This document shows positions 14,162-21,509 of a stretch of DNA of 40,818 nucleotides, in pieces. The translations under genes and the position numbers were made by a program. Source of the DNA: a virus; IMG/VR virus record IMGVR_UViG_3300042902_000079, positions 1 through 40,818 of that record; one strand, 5' to 3'. Below the pieces are notes generated by a model. That model was not told the origin of the DNA and searched no databases. It worked only from the letters and a program-made list of their open reading frames with translations. The stretch's first letter is position 1; every line of letters starts with the position of its first letter.

Positions 14162-14455
14162 ATGATTCATGTATTCAAGAAGGGCGGCGAGCGAGGCAAA
14201 GCTCCCGACAATTACTCCATCCAGTGCGTGAGCGAAGATCGCTTAGATGAGTATATTGCTGATGGCTGGTTCCTGACCCTGCCAGATGCTCTTGGTGCCT
14301 CCGCTCCTGCGCAATCAGCTGACGCAGATGGTGATGGCAAGCTATCACACGAAGAAGCCAAAGCATATCTGGCAGAGGCTGGCGTGGAATACGAAGATGG
14401 CATGCACTGGAAGAAAGTGGTTGCTCTAGCAGAACAACACATGAAGGGTGAGTGA
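14162..14455 (+). CDS. Small virion-module protein with an EF-hand loop
   Basis: 97 aa. Residues 54-65 (DADGDGKLSHEE) form a complete 12-residue EF-hand calcium loop: Asp at 1, 3 and 5, Gly at 6, Leu at 8, Glu at 12, followed by a helix (AKAYLAEAG). The N-terminal part (VFKKGGERGKAP) is basic. It sits between coat and the gp4 plug. A virion or assembly role and calcium binding are inferred; one isolated loop could also bind weakly. Confidence 0.75.
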   Translation: MIHVFKKGGERGKAPDNYSIQCVSEDRLDEYIADGWFLTLPDALGASAPAQSADADGDGKLSHEEAKAYLAEAGVEYEDGMHWKKVVALAEQHMKGE

Positions 14456-14456
14456 T

Positions 14457-14828
14457 ATGAACGATCAAGCTATTGAGAAAGAGATTCAAGCCAAGGGCCT
14501 TACTGCTCCGCGCGTAACTCCGGCAGACCTTGAGGCAAACATTGCAAGCGAGCACTATTTTACTGCTGGCGATGGCTTTGCTGGAGTCGCAGCTTTAACT
14601 GTTAAAGAGGGAGAAATTATCTCCCCTCCCGAGCCGCTTGACCTGCTCACATTCTGTGTGCTGGTGCTGAAAAATGGCTTCACAGTTACTGGTGAAAGCG
14701 CCTGCGCCAGCCCTGAAAACTTCGACGCCGAGCTTGGTCGCAAGATTGCTCGTCAGAACGCCATCAACAAAGTCTGGCCGCTGATGGGTTATGAGCTCAA
14801 GTGCCGACTGCATAAAGCTGGTGAGTGA
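14457..14828 (+). CDS. Gp49/66-family phage protein
   Basis: 123 aa from the ATG at 14457; GTG 14448 is an alternative. The C-terminal block (LTFCVLVLKNGFTVTGESAC, then ASPENFDAELGRKIARQNAI) is the conserved core of the Gp49_66 family found in many tailed phages next to virion genes, with no assigned activity. The stop overlaps the next ATG (TGATG). Confidence 0.8.
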   Translation: MNDQAIEKEIQAKGLTAPRVTPADLEANIASEHYFTAGDGFAGVAALTVKEGEIISPPEPLDLLTFCVLVLKNGFTVTGESACASPENFDAELGRKIARQNAINKVWPLMGYELKCRLHKAGE

Positions 14829-14983
14829 TGAGCGAATCAAAGTATTGCCCATTCTGCCAGCGGCACATTGAGCCGGAGCTTGATGATGACGGAGTTGTTA
14901 TCGGTCTAGCTACTGGCTCTCGCTTGTATGTGCATGATGACGTGGCTCACGATCCAGACTATCAGCATGAGGATATGCAATGA
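14828..14983 (+). CDS. 51-aa Cys-containing protein
   Basis: Begins in a TGATG overlap and ends in an ATGA overlap with the gp4-like gene, so it is part of the coupled series. YCPFCQRH near the N-terminus is a CxxC knuckle; no second Cys pair is present but three His follow (HDD, AHDP, QHED). The rest is very acidic. A half zinc-ribbon is possible. Function unknown. Confidence 0.7.
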   Translation: MSESKYCPFCQRHIEPELDDDGVVIGLATGSRLYVHDDVAHDPDYQHEDMQ

Positions 14984-15438
14984 GCATCACCAAGGGCGAT
15001 CTGGTAATCCGCGCACTCAAGATGCTGGGGGTGGTGGATTCCATTACATCAGCCGACCCAGAGGAAATCCGAGACGGCCTTGAGTATCTTGACTCGATGA
15101 CTGCTGAGTGGGAAAACCACGGCATTCGGATTGGCTACATTCTGCCAGCCAGTGGCGTGCCGACAATGCCGGATGATGAGTCGGGTTTGAGCGATACCAA
15201 GGTGCTAGGTGTTGCCGCAAACCTTGCTGTAAACCTTGCTCCGCTTATGGGGCGCGAGGCGCAGCAGGCAGTGCGCTCTCGGGCCAAGCTGTTCTATGAG
15301 GGCCTGTTCAGTGTCGAACTACCTCAGCGGCAAAGCGACCCGATGATGCCGACCGGCTCTGGCAACTGCTACCTAGGTGCGTATCAGGTTCCTGATGATG
15401 ACATCACCATAGAGAATGGCGGCCTGCTAACGCTGTAA
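14980..15438 (+). CDS. Tail accessory factor (P22 gp4-like)
   Basis: 152 aa (P22 gp4 is 166). It binds under the portal as a 12-mer and extends the DNA channel before gp10 and the needle join. The family pattern is clear: VIRALKMLGV at the start, DGLEYLDSMTAEWENHGIRIGY, and an Ala-rich helix region (GVAANLAVNLAP). In P22 the protein also shows muramidase activity; whether that holds here is unknown. An intrinsic terminator follows. Confidence 0.92.
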   Translation: MSITKGDLVIRALKMLGVVDSITSADPEEIRDGLEYLDSMTAEWENHGIRIGYILPASGVPTMPDDESGLSDTKVLGVAANLAVNLAPLMGREAQQAVRSRAKLFYEGLFSVELPQRQSDPMMPTGSGNCYLGAYQVPDDDITIENGGLLTL

Positions 15439-15440
15439 CA

Positions 15441-15463
15441 AAGCCCCCGATGCAGGGGGCTTT
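15441..15463 (+). terminator. Terminator after the gp4-like gene
   Basis: AAGCCCCC (15441-15448), loop GATGCA, GGGGGCTT (15455-15462), then TTT. Confidence 0.8.
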
Positions 15464-15499
15464 CTGCATTAAGACATAGCGCACCAACGGAGGGGCGAC

Positions 15500-15811
15500 A
15501 TGACAAGAATTTCAGACCTTAACAGGAATCAGGATTTGACTGATGGGGATGTCTTCCCTATTGGCGCAGCTGATGGCTCTACTCGCGGCATAACCGCCTC
15601 TGATTCCGCCAAGTATTTTACCGAAAAGACCAAGGAAGACATAGCACCGCTGATTGATGAGGCGACGCAAGCGGCAGCTGATGCAACTCAGGCGGCAATC
15701 AATGCAGAATCCAGCGCAGATTCTGCATCAGCAAGCGCAGCAACATTTGACCAAGTGTATTGCGCGGTGGAGTCAAAGACAGCTGGTAAATTCACTGAGA
15801 TAGCGGTTTGA
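15500..15811 (+). CDS. Small repeat-rich virion-associated protein
   Basis: 103 aa. The N-terminus (TRISDLNRNQDLTDGDVFPI ...) resembles the adhesin-like opening found in phage neck or tail-fibre proteins. An Ala/Ser-rich heptad region follows, about residues 50-85 (DEATQAAADATQAAINAESS), typical of the coiled coils in tail fibres. It is too short to carry a receptor domain itself. It is the first of three genes inserted between gp4 and gp10 relative to P22, likely forming one appendage. Confidence 0.65.
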   Translation: MTRISDLNRNQDLTDGDVFPIGAADGSTRGITASDSAKYFTEKTKEDIAPLIDEATQAAADATQAAINAESSADSASASAATFDQVYCAVESKTAGKFTEIAV

Positions 15812-15827
15812 TTTTTTAGGAGGAAAT

Positions 15828-16121
15828 ATGCAATACACAATCACGGCAGCAAGCGGCGTTACGCTGCTGCCATACAGCTCTGAAGCGATGAACCGGTTGA
15901 TATCGGTTCGCTATCACACACCAATCACCGGAGGAACCATTGAGATAAAGGCTCGCGCCCCTGGTCGCACTGATTTCCTCGCCGTAGAGGATGCTCCGGC
16001 ATTCTCTGCTGAGGAAGAGAAGACCATCACGCTTGCCTATCCCGTGGCAGAGCTTCAGGTAACGCAGGCAGGCATCACTGGCGGGTCGCTTATCTTCATC
16101 ACTGTGGCTGATGGGGTGTGA
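15828..16121 (+). CDS. Small beta-rich protein
   Basis: 97 aa with a strong AGGAGG six bases before the ATG. The sequence is all beta-like (MQYTITAASGVTLLPY, GGTIEIKARAPGRTDF, GSLIFITVADGV), as in small capsid-decoration or fibre proteins. No named family. The strong ribosome site suggests high output, as expected for a virion component. Confidence 0.65.
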   Translation: MQYTITAASGVTLLPYSSEAMNRLISVRYHTPITGGTIEIKARAPGRTDFLAVEDAPAFSAEEEKTITLAYPVAELQVTQAGITGGSLIFITVADGV

Positions 16122-16122
16122 T

Positions 16123-16683
16123 ATGGGAAGTTTTGACGAGTACCCAGCAAAGGAAGGTGTCGCGGGGCCTGAAGGCCCTGCCGGCCCAGCAGGGCCCGCT
16201 ACACCTCTACCTACAGGCGCGGCAATACACAGATTTATCCAGATGTCAAACGGCGCAAACAGCACGATCACATCATCCAATATTGCGGTTACAACCTTGC
16301 TTCCGCTGGTTGGCGATGGGGCGTTCAATGATGGATTCAACAACCCAACGGGGTTCGGCTCTCTGGATGCGGCAAACAACCGGATAGACGTGAGCCAGCT
16401 GAACAGGAATGCAAACCTGCTTTTCCGAGTTACTATGACTAATAACTCTGGCGGACAAGTTAGCAACGCAACCCTTGTAATTAGGCTGATCCCTGATATA
16501 ACCACTCCAGCCGTGTTCACCGACATTCCGAATGTGTCGCAGTCTTTCGGTACTCAGGCCGCGTTCATGACCATGGCTTTTCATGGCGGTGTTGATGCGG
16601 TTCAAATTGGTATGCGAACATCTGCCATTGAAAACGTCAGGCTGAACGGCGTCTACCTATCGATAACAGATGTCGCACCTTGA
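16123..16683 (+). CDS. Collagen-like virion protein
   Basis: 186 aa from ATG 16123. Residues 13-27 are five Gly-X-Y triplets (GVAGPEGPAGPAGPA), a short collagen-like segment. A beta-rich C-terminal domain of about 150 residues follows (SNATLVIRLIPDITT, SFGTQAAFMTMAFHGG) that could be a trimeric jelly-roll head. Collagen-like stalks with globular heads are known in phage fibres and decoration proteins. Together with the two genes before it, this may be an extra appendage. A terminator follows. Confidence 0.72.
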   Translation: MGSFDEYPAKEGVAGPEGPAGPAGPATPLPTGAAIHRFIQMSNGANSTITSSNIAVTTLLPLVGDGAFNDGFNNPTGFGSLDAANNRIDVSQLNRNANLLFRVTMTNNSGGQVSNATLVIRLIPDITTPAVFTDIPNVSQSFGTQAAFMTMAFHGGVDAVQIGMRTSAIENVRLNGVYLSITDVAP

Positions 16684-16690
16684 CACATCA

Positions 16691-16720
16691 AAAGCCCCTC
16701 GATTGAGGGGCTTTCTTCAT
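16691..16720 (+). terminator. Terminator after the collagen-like gene
   Basis: AAAGCCCCTC (16691-16700), loop GATT, GAGGGGCTTT (16705-16714), T-rich tail. Confidence 0.88.
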
Positions 16721-16743
16721 CATTCGCTCAATCATCAATCAAG

Positions 16744-16752
16744 TGGTAGAAT
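16744..16752 (+). promoter_or_regulatory. Possible promoter for tail genes
   Basis: TGGTAGAAT is an extended -10 of the same TGnTAnAAT form as at 5535 and 11850, just after a terminator and 28 bp before the gp10-like start. No good -35. Confidence 0.35.
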
Positions 16753-16779
16753 TCACCTAACATTAGGAGATTTCGCCAC

Positions 16780-18552
16780 ATGCAGGAAATTCAGATCCCA
16801 CTCGTCAAAGGTCAGGGTAAGTCGCCAAAGAATGCCGACTACGTTGACTTACTGCCAACCAACATCATCCCCATTGTCGGCGAGGCAGATGGCGCGGCTG
16901 GCTATTTCCGTTTCTGGCCTGGACTAACAAAGGTTGCTGATGTGGCTGGGGTTAGCCGTGGCAGCCACTGGAACACAGTTAAGGATGCTGTCTATCGCGT
17001 GATGGGCGACAAGCTTTACCTTGGAAGCTATGAGCTCAATGGCGTTGCTGGTTCAGGTCGTGTTTCCATGGCTCACGGCCGCACCTCTCAAGCCGTTGTA
17101 GTGAATGGTCAGCTAAAGCTGTATCGGTATGACGGTGAGGTAAAGACAGTAGAGAACTGGCCTGCAAATGAAACCTTCCCTGGCGAGACAAATACCATTC
17201 AGACCACTCAGCATAGTGCCGACGGCGACACACTGAAGATGACGCCAAGCAACGAGACTGGGCAGCTAACGCTAACCATTACGCCAACCAACGGCAATAA
17301 CAAACTTGGCGACCAAATATCCATTGCCGAAAGCCAATGGTCTACTGGCGTGTCTCAAGCCGCGCCAGCTGCTGGCACTCCATACATTACAGATCTGAAA
17401 GTCAGCGGCGTTAAGTTCGCAGGAGCAATACTGACTGTTACTTACACCTTCAACCCGAATCCAGTCACTCCTGGCTCGCCAACGCCAGCAGAAGAAAAAG
17501 ACATCAGCAAGCTGGTGTGGGTGCAGGTAACGCAAACAACCACAGTGCCAAATCCGCAATACGACTTTACCCCTGTTGGGGATGTGTGCCGCATCCGTGG
17601 CCGCTACGTATTCACGCAGGCTGGCACTGATACATTCTGGCTCACCAGCCTTGAAGACGAGAGCAAGCCAGACCTGACTGCTCCGGCATATCGCGCAGAG
17701 AACATGCCTGATGGCATCCTTGCTTTACGCGAGCACCGAGATTTCATCCTTGCCTTTGGGTCATCTACCATCGAGTTTTTCAGGCTGACTGGTGACGCAA
17801 GTAACCTTGTCCAATTCGCCAGTAGCTACATGGTGCCAATAGGCATTGCTGGTCAGTTCTGCGTGACTGAGTTTGCTGACAGCTTTGCATTCATCACCAG
17901 TCCCGCGCGAGGGCAGGTGATAGTTGCGGTAATGGGGCAGGGCACCTACTCGCAGATATCAGATCGCAACACCAACAAGATACTTGCCGAATACACCAAG
18001 GCGGAGCTGGCAGGCTCGTTTGTGGAGTCGCTAAAGACTGAAGATAACCAGTTCATCATAATGCACCTGCCGCGCCACACGATGGTTTACAACGCCACCA
18101 GTGGGCTTTGGAGCATCCTAAAGACTGGGCTTGGTGATAACACTCACCGAGCCATCGACTATCGAAACGAGGGCGACACGGTGACGTGCGGCGATCGCCT
18201 GTCTCCATTCCTTGGCAAGCAGGATTTAACAACCTCTGCGCAGTATGGAGAAGACCAAGAGATCATCTTGTATAGCCCTCTTGTTGGCGTTGAGAAGTCC
18301 GTGATGTACGACATGCAGATCACGGCAAACTCCGGCCTCGCTTCCAATGTGCGCCGCATCTTCGTCTCATCAACTTCAGACGGCATCAACTACGGCGACG
18401 AGGAAGCTATCGAATTCGACGGCCCCTGGCAGTGGCTGCGCCGAGCCATAAAGCGAAGGGTGGGGCGTATCCGCCTGCGCATAGGATTCAAGCTGCGAAT
18501 CGTCGGGGCAACCCCGTGCACACTTTCAAATTTCAGAGCGAGGATTGAGTAA
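16780..18552 (+). CDS. Tail hub/packaged-DNA stabilisation protein (P22 gp10-like) with an inserted domain
   Basis: 590 aa against 472 in P22. gp10 forms the hexameric hub that carries the needle and tailspikes and seals DNA. Flanks match P22 closely from memory: NADYVDLLPTN, VAGSGRVSMAHGRTSQAV, VENWPA, then RIRGRYVFTQAGTDTFWLTS, LEDES, FGSSTIEFFRLTG, HLPRH and the C-terminal KRVGRIRLRIGFKLR. Between NWPA (about 130) and the YDFTPVGDV block (about 261), roughly 125 residues are extra. They are Thr/Ser/Pro-rich and beta-like (QLTLTITPTNGN, ILTVTYTFNPNP), like an Ig-type module. The stop overlaps the needle gene (TAATG). Confidence 0.92.
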   Translation: MQEIQIPLVKGQGKSPKNADYVDLLPTNIIPIVGEADGAAGYFRFWPGLTKVADVAGVSRGSHWNTVKDAVYRVMGDKLYLGSYELNGVAGSGRVSMAHGRTSQAVVVNGQLKLYRYDGEVKTVENWPANETFPGETNTIQTTQHSADGDTLKMTPSNETGQLTLTITPTNGNNKLGDQISIAESQWSTGVSQAAPAAGTPYITDLKVSGVKFAGAILTVTYTFNPNPVTPGSPTPAEEKDISKLVWVQVTQTTTVPNPQYDFTPVGDVCRIRGRYVFTQAGTDTFWLTSLEDESKPDLTAPAYRAENMPDGILALREHRDFILAFGSSTIEFFRLTGDASNLVQFASSYMVPIGIAGQFCVTEFADSFAFITSPARGQVIVAVMGQGTYSQISDRNTNKILAEYTKAELAGSFVESLKTEDNQFIIMHLPRHTMVYNATSGLWSILKTGLGDNTHRAIDYRNEGDTVTCGDRLSPFLGKQDLTTSAQYGEDQEIILYSPLVGVEKSVMYDMQITANSGLASNVRRIFVSSTSDGINYGDEEAIEFDGPWQWLRRAIKRRVGRIRLRIGFKLRIVGATPCTLSNFRARIE

Positions 18553-19229
18553 TGGCAGAAAAACCAACACCGGTAAGTGTAGAGGCTCGCCGCCTTGATG
18601 TGTCGATACTCCCACTTAACTTCAGCATTCCGCTCACTGACTTCTTAGTAGGCCAGAATGATGACCTCTCCAATGTAGCAGGACAGGCAAACAGTGCGGC
18701 CAGTGACGCCTACATTGCCCAGCTAACCAACGAAGAGCAAGGCGTCGTTCTTGCCGAGCACACCCAGCAGATACAAGGGCTTGATATTCGCCTGATTGCC
18801 GCAGAGGCGACGCTTGAAAGCCATGAGATTCGCATCACTGACAACACTAACCGTCTCGATATCGTTGAGCCAAAGGTTAGCACCCTGGAGGGTCAGGTGG
18901 TTAGCCTTGACAACAGAATCACCCTTGTAGAGAGTGACTATGTTAGTAAGTCGATCACCTCAATGCAGACTCTTGCCAGCCCAATTTCTGTTGCCACCAG
19001 CTACAGCGTTGGTGGAATAAAGGTTGTTGGCGCTCGCAACACTGGCTGGACAGCAGCAGCTGGGACTGTTGCTGCAAACAAAGGCGCGTGGACTCCAAAC
19101 ACCCTGGCGGCTGCATCGGCAGCTTACTCTCAGGCTGAGGCTACCGCAGTTAGGCAGCAGCTTAACGCGGCAGAGGCTCGCCTAAAGGCCATAGAGCAAA
19201 TGGCTCGCGCTCACGGGCTCATTGACTAA
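18552..19229 (+). CDS. Tail needle (P22 gp26-like)
   Basis: 225 aa (P22 gp26 is 233). It is a trimeric coiled-coil needle that plugs the tail and probes the outer membrane. It has the N-terminal hub-binding segment (ARRLDVSILPLNFSIP), heptads about residues 60-135 (HEIRITDNTNRLDIVEPKV) and the shared ADYVSK-like and SYSVGGIKVVGARNTGWTA blocks. The C-terminus RAHGLID is identical to that of P22. It begins and ends in TAATG overlaps, in the same order as P22. Confidence 0.95.
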   Translation: MAEKPTPVSVEARRLDVSILPLNFSIPLTDFLVGQNDDLSNVAGQANSAASDAYIAQLTNEEQGVVLAEHTQQIQGLDIRLIAAEATLESHEIRITDNTNRLDIVEPKVSTLEGQVVSLDNRITLVESDYVSKSITSMQTLASPISVATSYSVGGIKVVGARNTGWTAAAGTVAANKGAWTPNTLAAASAAYSQAEATAVRQQLNAAEARLKAIEQMARAHGLID

Positions 19230-19591
19230 TGGAGCGCATATCTCAATCTGACGGCGTGCGCCTGATGCGCCGATGGGGTAACGATAGCTGGCCGGATATC
19301 GAGGCCGATTACCGCCTTTGGAATGCCTGCTGCGTGTTTGCGATAATGCCTCTTGGTGATGGCAATCAATTCCACATGGCTATGCCAAAGAAAGACCGGC
19401 GAAAGTGTCGAGAGGCTGGCGAGGCCATCGTTAAACTGATCGGAGAAAAGCCAATGCTTGCCCCGATACTGAATGGGCGATGCTCTGTTGAAAATCTCGC
19501 CAAGAAATTTGGGTTCGTCAAAACTGTGGCTCACAACACAGAGCAAGGCGAAGTTTCCTGCTACGTAAGGAGTCCGACATGGGCGGAGTGA
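19229..19591 (+). CDS. Unknown protein at the P22 gene 14 position
   Basis: 120 aa in a TAATG overlap after the needle gene and overlapping the gp7-like gene by 13 bp. P22 places gp14, a head-assembly factor, here, but similarity to gp14 is not evident. Blocks LWNACCVFAIMPLGDGNQFH and NGRCSVENLAKKFGF suggest a compact alpha/beta protein. The role is inferred only from position. Confidence 0.6.
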   Translation: MERISQSDGVRLMRRWGNDSWPDIEADYRLWNACCVFAIMPLGDGNQFHMAMPKKDRRKCREAGEAIVKLIGEKPMLAPILNGRCSVENLAKKFGFVKTVAHNTEQGEVSCYVRSPTWAE

Positions 19592-20262
19592 TTAAGGCGA
19601 CAGGTAACGCTGTTGGGAATATATTTGGGGGGATTGGCGCTTACAACGGCGCCAAGGAAGAGGGTAGATATGCAGATCGCGCCATGGATTTGCAGTGGGA
19701 CATGTACCAGAAGCAGCAGGAGCTTGCCAAGCCATTCTACGATCAAGGGCTGCAAGGGCTTAGCTCTCTATCAAGCATTGCTGGTAAGCCACTAGATAGA
19801 GAGGCGGAGCTTGCGCAGTATTACGGCTCGCCAGAGTTCGCCATGGAGTCTCGGCAGGCTAGGGGGCAGCAACTGGCTGCATCAGAGGCAACTGGTGGGC
19901 TTGGTTCAACCTCCACTGGTAACGCTCTGGCCGCTATAGCTCCAGAGCTCGGGCAGAATTACCTTGGGCAACGACAAGCCCAGCAAGGCGACATCTTCAA
20001 CCAGCTTATGGGCATGACCAATATTGGCCTGCAAGGCATGGGTGCTCAATCCGCAGCTGCTGGCCAGTACGGCTCGCAGGGTGCGCAAATGCAGCTGTAT
20101 CGTGGTAATCTTGCTGGTGGCAAAAAAGCACTTCCTTGGCAGGTTGCGGGTCAGTCATCCAAGGATGCAGGCGAAATAGTTGGCAACGTGTTCAGCCCAT
20201 CATCATGGTTCGGCATGGGCGGCGGTGGTGGAAGCGGCGGCGGCGGTGGAGGTATGTTCTAA
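19579..20262 (+). CDS. DNA ejection protein (P22 gp7-like)
   Basis: 227 aa (P22 gp7 is 229). It is one of three proteins ejected ahead of DNA to form a conduit through the envelope. It has a Gly/Ala-rich amphipathic N-terminus (TGNAVGNIFGGIGAYNGAKEE), DLQWDMYQKQQELAKPFYDQG, then AYQ-type Ala/Gln-rich repeats. It ends in a poly-Gly tail. In P22 the first residues are cleaved; not assessable here. The stop overlaps the next ATG. Confidence 0.82.
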   Translation: MGGVIKATGNAVGNIFGGIGAYNGAKEEGRYADRAMDLQWDMYQKQQELAKPFYDQGLQGLSSLSSIAGKPLDREAELAQYYGSPEFAMESRQARGQQLAASEATGGLGSTSTGNALAAIAPELGQNYLGQRQAQQGDIFNQLMGMTNIGLQGMGAQSAAAGQYGSQGAQMQLYRGNLAGGKKALPWQVAGQSSKDAGEIVGNVFSPSSWFGMGGGGGSGGGGGGMF

Positions 20263-21509
20263 TGGCAGAAAACTACTTTGAGCAATTCGTTGCCCCAGGA
20301 TTGCAACGAGACGTGCAGCGCGAACAGCTCGGCATGCAACAGCGTCAACTTGGCATGGATGAAGCAAAGTTCGCCTATAGCTTGCAGCAGCAGAAAAAAA
20401 AGCAGGCTAGACAGGAGGATTTCACTCAGAAGTTCGGCAAGGCATGGGCATCTGGCGACAAAGAGGCCCTAGTTAACATCGGCGCTCAGTTCCCAGACCA
20501 GATCGAGACAATCCAAAATGCTGTCGGGTTTCGTGACGACACGCAGAAGCAAACCATTGGCAAGCTTGGCCTTGAGCTTAATGCCGCCATAAAGTCAGGC
20601 CGCACCGATGCGGCCGCCCGAATCATCACAGAGAACGCCGAAACCCTGCGAGGGTACGGCCCTGGCTATGAGCCTGAAACGCTGCTGCAAGAGCTTCAAG
20701 ATGACCCGGCGGTACTGGCTGACGCATCTGACAAGATGAGCCTTATCGCACTTGGCCCCAAGCAGTATTACGACGTAATGAACCAGCGCGAGCAGCAGGC
20801 CACCACGCGCAGAGGTCAGGATGTTCAGGTGCGAGGGCAAAACATGTCGGCAGCAACAGCCTCAGCAGATAGAGCTGCGCGAGCCCGCATAAAGTCCGAG
20901 GAGTTTGACTTAAAGCTGAAAGAGCTTGGCATGAAGCCATCTCTTGATGCCAAGGACATAAAGGGAATCAACTCAGACATATCAAGCTTCAAAAAAGATG
21001 CTGACGTGATGTATGGGGCCGCTGTTGACCTGCAAACTATCAGGGAAAACGCCACCCCCGCCGCCCAACTTGCGGCAATATTCAAGTTCATGAAAGCACT
21101 TGATCCGACCTCAGTTGTTCGAGAGGGTGAGCAAGTAATGCTGCAAAAGACTGGCGGCGTTTATGACTCGGTTGGAAACTACGTGAGTAAGTTGAACAAC
21201 GGTAGCAGACTGAATGCTGACCAACTGAAGGATTTGGCTAATACCGCAAAGAGGCTTGCGAACTCATCTTCAAGCACCGTAAACAGGTCTATTGATGAAT
21301 ACCTTTCTACATACGGCGAAAACCTAACTGAAGACCAAAAGAAGCTATTCACACGGCGAAAGGTAAAAACATTCGATGTGGCAGCTCCGGCAGTGGATGA
21401 CGTAAATGAGGGGTCAAGATACAAGCCTGATGCGAGTGCCGCCACCACTCCGACAACTTCAGTTGCTGAAATGTCAAACGAGCAGCTGATAAAAAAACTG
21501 GGGTTATAA
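20262..21509 (+). CDS. DNA ejection protein (P22 gp20-like)
   Basis: 415 aa (P22 gp20 is 471). The start at 20262 (MAENYFEQF) was chosen for the TAATG overlap; longer in-frame starts would lie within the gp7-like gene. It is a Gln/Lys/Arg-rich helical protein (RDVQREQLGMQQRQLGMDEA) with long predicted helices and Ala-rich stretches, as in ejection proteins. Ends in a TAATG overlap with the gp16-like gene. Confidence 0.82.
   Translation: MAENYFEQFVAPGLQRDVQREQLGMQQRQLGMDEAKFAYSLQQQKKKQARQEDFTQKFGKAWASGDKEALVNIGAQFPDQIETIQNAVGFRDDTQKQTIGKLGLELNAAIKSGRTDAAARIITENAETLRGYGPGYEPETLLQELQDDPAVLADASDKMSLIALGPKQYYDVMNQREQQATTRRGQDVQVRGQNMSAATASADRAARARIKSEEFDLKLKELGMKPSLDAKDIKGINSDISSFKKDADVMYGAAVDLQTIRENATPAAQLAAIFKFMKALDPTSVVREGEQVMLQKTGGVYDSVGNYVSKLNNGSRLNADQLKDLANTAKRLANSSSSTVNRSIDEYLSTYGENLTEDQKKLFTRRKVKTFDVAAPAVDDVNEGSRYKPDASAATTPTTSVAEMSNEQLIKKLGL

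Noticed and set aside
20136-20262. Longer N-terminus for the gp20-like protein
   Set aside because: It would run inside the gp7-like gene in another frame, and the TAATG overlap at 20262 gives a normal ejection-protein start.
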